A DNA stretch of 64,000 nucleotides from UBA2231 sp964415175 (GTDB taxonomy: Bacteria > Elusimicrobiota > Elusimicrobia > Elusimicrobiales > UBA9959). Below, in pieces: positions 41,115 to 48,419 of the stretch. The notes under the pieces were generated by a model. That model ran no database searches. It saw nothing but the letters and a program-made list of their open reading frames with translations, and was not told where the DNA came from. Each line of letters opens with the position of its first letter. The first letter of the stretch is position 1. The stretch spans positions 1 through 64,000 of the forward strand of contig CAYPYG010000007.1 in assembly GCA_964415175.1 (NCBI GenBank). The letters are read 5' to 3'. Position numbers and translations under genes: made by a program.

Positions 41115-42500
41115 ATGAGCGGTCACAGCCCCGACGCGCGGCGGGGAGTCCTCGCGATGACGATGATGGCGTCCTTCGCCACGCCCTTCACGCTGGGCGC
41201 CATCAACATAGCCCTGCCCGCCATGGCGGCCGACCTCGGCCTGACCCCGGCGCAGATGGGCTGGGTCTCCCTGTCCTTCCTGCTGGCCGCCTGCGCCCTG
41301 CTGATCCCGGCGGGCCGCGCCGCGGACATCTACGGCCGCCGCCGCGTCTTCATCATCGGGTATTACGTCTTCACCGTCGCCTCCGTCCTGTGCGCCCTCT
41401 CGGCGACGGGGCCGCTGCTGCTGGCCGCGCGCGTGCTGCAGGGCCTGGGCAGCGCGCTCTTCTTCGGCACCAGCGTCGCCATACTGACGGCGGTGACGCC
41501 CAAAGAGAGCCGCGGGCGGGCCCTGGGCTGGGTGGCGGCCTCCGTCTACACCGGCCTGACGGCCGGGCCTTTCCTCGGCGGGCTGCTTTCGGCCGCGCTC
41601 GGCTGGCGCGCCGTGTTCTGGGCCAATGTCCCGCTGGGCCTCGTCGTGCTCTTCCTGGCGGCGCGGCTCCGCGCGGAGTGGAAAGGGCCCGAGGGGGAAA
41701 AGCTCGATCTGCCGTCGTCCGCCCTTTACGCCGTCTCGATAGTACTGCTGATGCTGGGCTTCTCGGGGGCCCTCAAGGCCCTGTCGGCGCCGCTGGCGGC
41801 GGCCGGCGCCGCCGGATTGTGGTATTTCATGAAGCGCGAGGCACGGGCCGCCCACCCCGTCTTCCACTCGGAGCTCCTGTTCGACAACCCCGTCTACGCC
41901 TGGTCCTCGTTCACGGCCCTGCTCAATTACTCCGCCAGTTTCGCCGTCGGCTTCATACTGAGCCTCTACCTCCAGTACGCCCGGGGCCTGGGCCCGGTGC
42001 AGGCGGGACTGCTGCTGGCCGTGCAGCCGGTCTTCATGGCCGTCTTCTCGCCGCTGGCGGGCCGGCTCTCCGACCGGCGCGACCCGGGAGAACTGGCCTC
42101 GGCCGGCATGGGAGTCACCGCCGCCGGCATACTGATGTTCGCGATCGCCGGGCCGTCCACGCCGGTGCCCTACCTGGCGCTGGCCCTGGCCGTGCTGGGT
42201 TTCGGCCTGGCGCTCTTTTCCTCGCCCAATACCAACGCGGCGATGAGCGCGGTGGAGCCGCGGCGCTACTCCGTGGCCTACGCCGCGCTGTCCACCATGC
42301 GCCTCGCCGGCCAGATGTTCAGCATGGCGCTGGTACTGCTCATTTTCTCGATGGTGCTGGGCAAGACGCGCCTGGGACCCGGCGACGCGGCGGGACTGCT
42401 GACCTCCATGCGCCTGGCCGTCGTACTTTTCTCCGCAATGGCCGCGGCCGGGATCTTCACCTCCCTGCGCCGGAAGCGCGCGGCGCCGGCCCGGGCCTGA
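41115..42500 (+). CDS. MFS transporter, DHA2 (EmrB/QacA) family
   Basis: The 461-residue protein has 14 likely membrane segments with family motifs: motif A G-R-A-A-D-I-Y-G-R-R near residue 70, motif B L-L-A-A-R-V-L-Q-G-L-G near 110 and motif C G-P-F-L-G-G. The second half carries G-R-L-S-D-R-R-D-P-G. DHA2 exporters use the proton gradient to expel drugs or metabolites. The substrate is unknown. It is monocistronic. Confidence 0.88.
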   Translation: MSGHSPDARRGVLAMTMMASFATPFTLGAINIALPAMAADLGLTPAQMGWVSLSFLLAACALLIPAGRAADIYGRRRVFIIGYYVFTVASVLCALSATGPLLLAARVLQGLGSALFFGTSVAILTAVTPKESRGRALGWVAASVYTGLTAGPFLGGLLSAALGWRAVFWANVPLGLVVLFLAARLRAEWKGPEGEKLDLPSSALYAVSIVLLMLGFSGALKALSAPLAAAGAAGLWYFMKREARAAHPVFHSELLFDNPVYAWSSFTALLNYSASFAVGFILSLYLQYARGLGPVQAGLLLAVQPVFMAVFSPLAGRLSDRRDPGELASAGMGVTAAGILMFAIAGPSTPVPYLALALAVLGFGLALFSSPNTNAAMSAVEPRRYSVAYAALSTMRLAGQMFSMALVLLIFSMVLGKTRLGPGDAAGLLTSMRLAVVLFSAMAAAGIFTSLRRKRAAPARA

Positions 42501-42539
42501 ACCCGGACCCGAGGGGAAGACGAACGGGGGGAGGCGCCG

Positions 42540-43940
42540 CTAGAATTCGGCGTAGCCGGGAACGCGCGGGTAGGCGGTCACGTCGCGGATATTGGCTATG
42601 CCGGTGACCAGCATCATCATCCGCTCGAAACCCAGACCGAAGCCGGAGTGCGGCACGCTGCCGAAGCGGCGCAGGTCCAGGTACCACCAGTAATCCTCTT
42701 TCCTTATACCGGCGTCGGACATCTTGCGCTCCAGCACGTCCAGCCGGTTCTCGCGCTCGCTGCCGCCGATGAGCTCGCCTATGCGCGGGACCAGGAGGTC
42801 CATGCCGCGCACGGTCTTTTCGTCGTCGTTGAGCTTCATGTAGAAGGCGGCGACGGTCTTCGGTTTGTTGTAGAGGATGACGGGCTTCTTGAAATGTTTT
42901 TCGACCAGGAAGCGCTCGTGCTCGGAGGCCAGGTCGACGCCCCAGCCGACCTTGTTCTCGAAGCGGGCGTTCTCGGGCTCGAGTATCTTCACCGCGTCGG
43001 TGTAGGCCAGGCGCTCGTAGGAGTTCTCCGTCACGCTGCGCAGGTTGTCCATCAGCGCCGGCTCGACGAACCTGGCGAACAGCTCCAGGTCGGCGGCGCA
43101 ATGCTCCAGCACGTGGCGCGTGATGCTCTTCACGAAGTCCTCGGCCAGGTCCATGTCGTCGTGCAGGTCGTAGAAGGCCATCTCAGGTTCGACCATCCAG
43201 AATTCCGCGGCGTGACGGTAGGTGTTCGAGTTCTCCGCCCGGAAAGTGGGGCCGAAGGTGTAGATCTTGCCCAGAGCGGTCGCGAGCGTCTCGCCCTCCA
43301 TCTGGCCGGAAACGGTAAGCGCGGTCTTGCGGCCGAAGAGGTCCCTGGAAAAATCTATCTCGCCCTGCGGCGTGCGGGGAAGCTCCGCGGCCTTCGTCAG
43401 GTCCAGGCTCGTCACCGAGAACATCTGGCCCGCGCCCTCGCAGTCGGAAGCGGTTATGATCGGGGTGTGCACGTAGAAGAAGCCGTTGCGGCGGAAATAG
43501 TCGTGTATGGCGAAGGAGAGTTCGGCGCGGACGCGCAGCATGGCCGCGTACTTGTTGGTGCGCGGGCGCAGATGCGCGACGGTGCGCAGGAACTCGTCGG
43601 AGGTCTTCTTCTTCTGTATCGGGTATTTCTCGGCGTCGCAGTCGCCGTAGATCTCGAGCTTCGAGACCTTGAGCTCGTACTTCTGGCCGGCGCCGGGGGA
43701 AGCGACCAGGTCTCCCTCGGCCCGCACGGCGGCGCCCACGGTCAGGCGGGGCAGCAGCTCCGCCAGGCCCGGCGCCGACGGCTCGATCAGCAGCTGCAGG
43801 CTGGCGCGGCAGGAGCCGTCGTTGAGTTCGGCGAAGGAGAGCGCCTTGGAATCGCGGCGGGTCTTTATCCAGCCCTGGGCGGCCGCGCCCGGGCGGGGGG
43901 AATCGGAGGAGAGCAGTTCTTTTACGGTGGGGGTCTTCAT
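42540..43940 (-). CDS. asnS: Asparaginyl-tRNA synthetase
   Basis: The start ATG at 43940 gives 466 residues; an open frame running further to 44273 overlaps the neighbouring gene. An N-terminal OB-fold (G-W-I-K-T-R-R-D-S-K near residue 29) precedes the class IIb catalytic domain with the asparagine-branch L-R-P-R-T-N-K, F-G-P-T-F-R-A-E-N-S-N-T (motif 2) and G-F-G-L-G-F-E-R-M (motif 3). It charges tRNA-Asn directly, so an aspartyl-tRNA amidation route is not needed for Asn in this organism. Confidence 0.93.
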   Translation of the reverse strand: MKTPTVKELLSSDSPRPGAAAQGWIKTRRDSKALSFAELNDGSCRASLQLLIEPSAPGLAELLPRLTVGAAVRAEGDLVASPGAGQKYELKVSKLEIYGDCDAEKYPIQKKKTSDEFLRTVAHLRPRTNKYAAMLRVRAELSFAIHDYFRRNGFFYVHTPIITASDCEGAGQMFSVTSLDLTKAAELPRTPQGEIDFSRDLFGRKTALTVSGQMEGETLATALGKIYTFGPTFRAENSNTYRHAAEFWMVEPEMAFYDLHDDMDLAEDFVKSITRHVLEHCAADLELFARFVEPALMDNLRSVTENSYERLAYTDAVKILEPENARFENKVGWGVDLASEHERFLVEKHFKKPVILYNKPKTVAAFYMKLNDDEKTVRGMDLLVPRIGELIGGSERENRLDVLERKMSDAGIRKEDYWWYLDLRRFGSVPHSGFGLGFERMMMLVTGIANIRDVTAYPRVPGYAEF

Positions 43941-43945
43941 CCCGG

Positions 43946-44473
43946 TCACTTCTTCTTCTTTTGCGGCGGCGGCGGGACCTTGCCCACCGAGACCAGCTCC
44001 AGTTCGCAGGTCTTGTCCTCGGCGGAATACTCCTCCAGGATATACCCGGTGCCGGGGGCGTAGTAACGCACGGCCTTGCCCGAATCGCCGCCCGAGAGCT
44101 GCGAGACCACCTTCATGCACTTTTCGAACTTGCCGGCCTTTATCGAGACCTTGTCGGAAAGCGAGACTATCTCGTTGGCGTCCGGATGCTCGTCCCACTT
44201 GACGCCCTCTCTGGGCGGCAGGGGGAACTCGCGGCGGCCGCCGATTATGACGCCGTCGGCCGTGGTCAGCCACTTGGCGTCGCGGGTGATATTGTACTCG
44301 GTGACGTGGGTGTCGCGCAGTTCGAAGGTCATGCGTGCCTGGGCGACGGTCTTGCCGGCTTTTTTGGCCACCTTGAGTATGTCTATGAAGACTTTGGCCA
44401 CGCCTTCGAACTCGGTGCTCTTATAGCGGTACTCGTAGCGGACGTTCTCTTTGAGGGGGAAATAATCGGCCAT
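43946..44473 (-). CDS. Hypothetical cytoplasmic protein upstream of asnS
   Basis: The 175-residue product has no signal. It begins Y-F-P-L-K-E-N-V-R-Y-E-Y-R and has beta-rich segments, a G-K-F-E-K-C-M-K-V motif near residue 118, and A-P-G-T-G-Y-I-L-E-E-Y near residue 142. This pattern occurs in lipocalin-like secreted proteins of many phyla, but here it lacks an export signal. The C-terminus is a P-P-P-P-Q-K-K-K-K tail. It lies 5 bases before asnS. The function is unknown. Confidence 0.65.
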   Translation of the reverse strand: MADYFPLKENVRYEYRYKSTEFEGVAKVFIDILKVAKKAGKTVAQARMTFELRDTHVTEYNITRDAKWLTTADGVIIGGRREFPLPPREGVKWDEHPDANEIVSLSDKVSIKAGKFEKCMKVVSQLSGGDSGKAVRYYAPGTGYILEEYSAEDKTCELELVSVGKVPPPPQKKKK

Positions 44474-44564
44474 AAGGTCTCCTGTGCGCGGCTTTTTTTA
44501 TCCGCGTATAATTTTACAAATTATGAGGGGAGAAATTACCTGAAAACCGCGGCGCGGCCCGCTT

Positions 44565-44611
44565 CACGTCCAAAAAAATAGCCCCTTTCGGGGCTAAATT
44601 TTTTGGACGTG
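44565..44611. terminator. Long hairpin terminator with tRNA-derived outer stem
   Basis: The inner stem is AGCCCC-TTTC-GGGGCT, flanked by A7 on the left and A3T6 on the right, with an outer CACGTCC (44565-44571) against GGACGTG (44605-44611), making about 21 pairs. It works in both directions and ends the mltG-tRNA transcript on the minus strand. Confidence 0.8.
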
Positions 44612-44634
44612 ACAGGGATCGAACCTGCGACCTC
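44605..44634 (-). other. 3'-half tRNA remnant
   Basis: On the minus strand GCAGG-TTCGATC-CCTGT forms a normal T-arm, followed by CACGTCC, the same acceptor strand as the tRNA-Ala next door, but no CCA. No matching 5' half, D-arm or anticodon arm is found upstream. It is a relic of a duplicated tRNA, possibly an old attachment site. Confidence 0.6.
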
Positions 44635-44652
44635 TTCCTTGCTCACTCGCGT

Positions 44653-44689
44653 CCGGCGGCCTGCTGGCCGCCGGCGCCTCGTCCGAGGC
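44653..44689. other. Two hairpins between tRNA-Ala and the tRNA remnant
   Basis: CCGGCGGCC-TGCT-GGCCGCCGG (44653-44674, a perfect 9-base-pair stem) and GCCTC-GTCC-GAGGC (44676-44689). The spacer after tRNA-Ala is thus highly structured; it may guide 3' trimming of the tRNA precursor. Confidence 0.5.
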
Positions 44690-44699
44690 TCTTGAAATC

Positions 44700-44775
<76 letters not shown>

Positions 44776-44786
44776 GTAATCGGGTA

Positions 44787-45737
44787 CTACCAGTCTATAC
44801 CGGCCTCTTTGGCCGCGGCCTCCACGCGCTTCTTGGCCTTGAGATGCTCTTTGAAACTGACATTGAACACGTGCTTGCCCTGCCTGTCGGCCACGAAATA
44901 GAGCGCGTCTATATTGGCCGGCTTGAGCACGGCTTCCACCGAGGCCTTGCCCGGGCTGCATATCGGTCCCGGCGGAAGGCCCCTGGCGTAATACGTATTG
45001 TACGGCGAAGGGGTACGGAGGTCCTTGTAGGAGAGCCTCTTCTTCCAGTAGCCCAGCGCGTACTGCGTGGTCGGGTCGGCTTCCAGCGGCATCCTCCTCT
45101 TTATGCGGTTCAGGTACACCGCGGCTATCAGGGGACGTTCGCTGGTCACCACCGCCTCGCGCTCCACGATGGAGGCGATGATCAGGACTTTCTTTTCGTC
45201 CAGACCCGGCGGGAACCCTTCAGAGAACAAAGGCCTTATCTGCCTGTCGAATTCAGATTTTAGCAAATTTAGCACGTCCTGCGCAGGCTGCCCCTTCTTG
45301 AAACTGTAGGTCGAAGGGAAAAGATAGCCCTCCAGTTCCCGGGCTTTGGCCAGTTTTACGAACTCTTCCCCGGAGGTGACGCCGTTGGCCTCCAGGCGCT
45401 CGGCGACCTGCTCCAGGCGCCAGCCTTCGGGGATCACTATCTTCACGTCGGAGATATAGGGCGTGTTGATCAGCCGCCAGAGCACCTCTTCCGACGAGGC
45501 GCCGCGGCGGAACGAGTATTCGCCCGGCATTATGCGCTTGTCGGTGCCGGTAAGGCGGACCAGGACCTTGAACCAGGTCGAACTGCGGATGGCGCCCGAG
45601 GACTTGAGCTGTTCCGCTATCTGCGAGGCGCCGGAGCCCTCTTTGATGACCACCTCGACCTGGTCTCCCGGCCAGAAAAAGTAAAGGGCCAGGAGCAGCA
45701 GGAACGCGGCCGCGGCGGTGAATATTCTCTTTGCCAT
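44787..45737 (-). CDS. mltG: Endolytic murein transglycosylase MltG
   Basis: MltG (YceG-like) cuts nascent glycan strands in the inner membrane and sets chain length. The 316-residue protein has an N-terminal membrane anchor (residues 5-23), a LysM-like lead-in domain, then the catalytic part with A-S-I-V-E-R-E-A (catalytic Glu) near residue 192, D-P-T-T-Q-Y-A-L-G and S-P-Y-N-T-Y near 245, and G-L-P-P-G-P-I-C-S-P-G. It is 8 bases after thpR and 11 bases before tRNA-Ala. Confidence 0.93.
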   Translation of the reverse strand: MAKRIFTAAAAFLLLLALYFFWPGDQVEVVIKEGSGASQIAEQLKSSGAIRSSTWFKVLVRLTGTDKRIMPGEYSFRRGASSEEVLWRLINTPYISDVKIVIPEGWRLEQVAERLEANGVTSGEEFVKLAKARELEGYLFPSTYSFKKGQPAQDVLNLLKSEFDRQIRPLFSEGFPPGLDEKKVLIIASIVEREAVVTSERPLIAAVYLNRIKRRMPLEADPTTQYALGYWKKRLSYKDLRTPSPYNTYYARGLPPGPICSPGKASVEAVLKPANIDALYFVADRQGKHVFNVSFKEHLKAKKRVEAAAKEAGIDW

Positions 45738-45745
45738 GTCGTTCT

Positions 45746-46300
45746 TCAGAGCTCCGCTCTTTTAAGTTCCGAGTACCTGGGACCGGCGGACGAAAGCTCG
45801 CTCGAAAAAAGGACCGCCCCGGTCACCGGAAAACTCTTCCCGCGCCACAGGGCTTCGGCGGCCTCCGCGGCCCTCCGGGCGGCCTCGGGAGGGACCGGTC
45901 CCCTGAGGCGGGCCAGCGTTAGATGCGGGACGAAAGGCCGGTCCTCGAGGACGAACCCTTCGCGGCGCAGCGCGGCCGAAAATCCCGCGGAGAGCTCCGC
46001 CAGGCGCCCGCCGCCGGCGCCGAATCCCATCCAGAATATCCTCGGCCTGTCCGTGGAGGGGAAAAAACCCGCCTCGCCCGGGACCGCCGCGAAAGGCCCG
46101 GAGCCGGAAAGCGTTCCCAGGCATCGCCCGGCCGCCTCCGCCCGCTCGGGCGGCACCTCGCCCAGGAAAGCCAGGGTCAGGTGCATCGCGTCCGGGTCCA
46201 CGGGGCGGGCCGCCGCCCCGAGTTCCGCGCGCGCCGACCGCGCCAGCGCTTCCGGCAGGCCGCGGGGCAGGGCCATCGCCGCGGCCGCGAAAAGCCTCAT
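45746..46300 (-). CDS. thpR: RNA 2',3'-cyclic phosphodiesterase (ThpR/LigT family)
   Basis: The 184-residue two-H phosphoesterase has both catalytic H-x-T/S-x motifs, M-H-L-T-L-A-F-L-G near residue 39 and P-H-L-T-L-A-R-L near residue 125, spaced as in the family. It opens 2',3'-cyclic phosphates on RNA ends. It is 4 bases downstream of the FecR-domain gene and 8 bases before mltG, within the tyrS operon. Confidence 0.9.
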   Translation of the reverse strand: MRLFAAAAMALPRGLPEALARSARAELGAAARPVDPDAMHLTLAFLGEVPPERAEAAGRCLGTLSGSGPFAAVPGEAGFFPSTDRPRIFWMGFGAGGGRLAELSAGFSAALRREGFVLEDRPFVPHLTLARLRGPVPPEAARRAAEAAEALWRGKSFPVTGAVLFSSELSSAGPRYSELKRAEL

Positions 46301-46304
46301 CGGC

Positions 46305-47171
46305 TCAGGGGCCCTTCCGCGCGGGCTTCCGCCGCAGCCTGGACGGGCGCTTCTTTTTCTTAGGCGGCCCCTCCAGCTCCGTCCGCTTGATCTCCCCGCG
46401 CAGCGCGGCGCGCCGTACGGCGTCGCGCCGCTCCATGGAAAGAGGCTTCCAGCTCTTGCGCAGGGCGCGCACGCGCTCCCTGTTCTTCGCCATCTGGCCG
46501 CGGTGCTTCAGCATGCGCGCGAGGCGCACGGCCTTGTGTCGCTTTATCTGGGCCGAGGCGAATATCTCGGTGTCCGGCTCGAGGATATACTCGCCCAGTT
46601 CCTTGCCGTCCTTGTCCAGCGGCATGAAAGAGACGCTGCCCTCCTCGAAAACGGCCGCGGCGGTCTCGTTGTTGAAACGGGAGTGCTCCACCGCGAACTC
46701 GGTGCCCCTCACGGCGCAGACCGCCGACGGGGTGCGCACCGAGAACTTGCGCTTCTTCATCGCGAACTTCTCGAGTTTGGCGATGATGGTGCCCAGGAGC
46801 AGCTTCAGCTCGGAATCCTCTTTCTCCAGGGTCCCGACCTCGAGTTCGGTGTTGCGGGAGACCGCTATCACCCCCTGGTTCTCCAGGTAAACCTCGGCGG
46901 AACCGGAGGACCCGGTCTTTATCGAGTCGTCGGGGTCCAGCGGGACCTCGGCCGCGCCCACGGAGGTCCACTCGGCCGCCTCCGAGGACTTGAGGAGTAC
47001 CTCTCCGGATATCTTTTTCAGGCGGGCGTCCCACTGCGGCGGCTGGCCGGCGGACGCGCCTCCCGACTTCATCATCTCGTCGAGCATCTTCCGGTACTCC
47101 TCCGCGTCCTGCGCCCCGCACGGGGCCGCGGCGGCGATGAAAGCGATGAGACAGACCTGGACCAGACGCAT
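46305..47171 (-). CDS. Secreted FecR-domain protein
   Basis: The 288-residue product has a signal peptide (residues 1-20, C-G-A-Q). A FecR domain spans residues 50-175: I-K-T-G-S-S-G-S-A-E-V near residue 83, K-F-S-V-R-T-P-S-A-V-C-A-V-R-G-T-E-F near 143. The C-terminal 80 residues are very basic (K-K-K-K-R-P and R-R-K-P-A-R-K), suggesting nucleic acid or polyanion contact. No sigma factor or receptor partner is adjacent, so classical iron signalling is not supported. Confidence 0.8.
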   Translation of the reverse strand: MRLVQVCLIAFIAAAAPCGAQDAEEYRKMLDEMMKSGGASAGQPPQWDARLKKISGEVLLKSSEAAEWTSVGAAEVPLDPDDSIKTGSSGSAEVYLENQGVIAVSRNTELEVGTLEKEDSELKLLLGTIIAKLEKFAMKKRKFSVRTPSAVCAVRGTEFAVEHSRFNNETAAAVFEEGSVSFMPLDKDGKELGEYILEPDTEIFASAQIKRHKAVRLARMLKHRGQMAKNRERVRALRKSWKPLSMERRDAVRRAALRGEIKRTELEGPPKKKKRPSRLRRKPARKGP

Positions 47172-47181
47172 TATGCCCCCT

Positions 47182-48354
47182 TCAGACGACGAGTTTCCTG
47201 AATTGGCGCCTGCCCACCTGCAGCACGCATTCCCTGGGGTCGAAAACGATGTCGTCCTTAACGGTCTCGCCGTCGAGGCGGACCGCGCCCTGGGCCAGCA
47301 TGCGCCGGGCTTCGTTGGTCCCCTTGCAGAGCCCGGAGGCGACGAGCAGGTAGGAGAGGCGCCCGGCCTTTTCCACTTTGTGGGTCTCCATTTCCGACGG
47401 CATTTCTTTTTTGGAGAAGACCGTCTCGAAATGCTGGCGCGCGAGGCTGGCCTCGTCCTCGCTGTGGAACCTGGAGACGATGAGCCCGGCCAGGCGCTTC
47501 TTGGCCTCCATCGGATGCTGCGCGCGGACCTCCGCCACGCTCTCTTCGGTAAGGAGGCCGTAATAGTCGTACATCAGCTCGTCCGGCACCGACATCATCT
47601 TGCCGAACATGTCGTTGGGATGGTCGTTGAAAGCGACGTAGTTGCCGTAGGACTTGGACATCTTCTTCTCGCCGTCGGTGCCGACCAGGAGCGGCACGGT
47701 CATGACGACCTGCGGCTCCTGGCCGCAGTTTTTCTGCAGGTCGCGGCCCATCAGGAGGTTGAAGATCTGGTCCTGGCCGCCGATCTCGATGTCGGCCTTC
47801 ACGGCCACGGAATCGTAGCCCTGGAACACGGGGTAGAGGAGTTCCAGCAGGCTGACCGGGCTGCCGGCCTTCATCCGGGACTTGAAATCCTCGCGCTCCA
47901 GCAGGCGGGAGACCGTCACGCTCTTGGCCGTGGTTATCAGCTCGGCCACGCCGTCGGCGGGCGCCGCGGTGAAAGGCTTAAGCCACTCGCTGTTGAAGCG
48001 GACCTCGGTCCTGGCCCTGTCGAGGACCTTGAAGGCCTGCGTCGTATAGGTCTCGGCGTTCTTTTTGACCGTATCGTGGTCTATGACGGGGCGGGTGGCG
48101 TCGCGGCCGGAGGGATCTCCGACCTGGGCGGTGAAATCGCCGATGATGAGGACGGCCGTGTGCCCCAGGTCCTGGAAACGGCGCAGGAGGCCCAGCACCA
48201 CGCTGTGGCCCAGGTGCAGGTCGCGGCTGGTGGGGTCCACGCCGAGTTTGACCCTCAGTTTTTTTCCCGAGGAGATCTTCCTGATCAGTTCCTCGTCGCT
48301 GACGAGGTCCACGACGCCGCGCTTCAGGACCTGTAGTATGGTGTTGGTGTTCAT
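47182..48354 (-). CDS. tyrS: Tyrosyl-tRNA synthetase
   Basis: The class I enzyme that charges tRNA-Tyr; 390 residues from the ATG at 48354. The HIGH-like H-L-G-H is at residues 47-50 and K-K-M-S-K-S-Y-G near 230. The C-terminal S4 domain (A-V-R-L-D-G-E-T-V-K-D-D) binds tRNA. This belongs to the TyrZ-like long-spacing branch (H-L-G-H). An open frame running upstream into priA is a shadow. It heads the tyrS-fecR-thpR-mltG-tRNA unit. Confidence 0.94.
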   Translation of the reverse strand: MNTNTILQVLKRGVVDLVSDEELIRKISSGKKLRVKLGVDPTSRDLHLGHSVVLGLLRRFQDLGHTAVLIIGDFTAQVGDPSGRDATRPVIDHDTVKKNAETYTTQAFKVLDRARTEVRFNSEWLKPFTAAPADGVAELITTAKSVTVSRLLEREDFKSRMKAGSPVSLLELLYPVFQGYDSVAVKADIEIGGQDQIFNLLMGRDLQKNCGQEPQVVMTVPLLVGTDGEKKMSKSYGNYVAFNDHPNDMFGKMMSVPDELMYDYYGLLTEESVAEVRAQHPMEAKKRLAGLIVSRFHSEDEASLARQHFETVFSKKEMPSEMETHKVEKAGRLSYLLVASGLCKGTNEARRMLAQGAVRLDGETVKDDIVFDPRECVLQVGRRQFRKLVV

Positions 48355-48419
48355 AGTTCCGCCTTCGGGAACGGTAATTCTATTAATTTTAGCCAGGCTG
48401 TTAAAGCGGAAAAACGGGC

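Noticed and set aside
44565..44634. A permuted tRNA gene (3' half before a 5' half)
   Set aside because: A GGACGTG strand does follow, but no D-arm or anticodon arm comes after it; the strand is better explained as half of the terminator stem.
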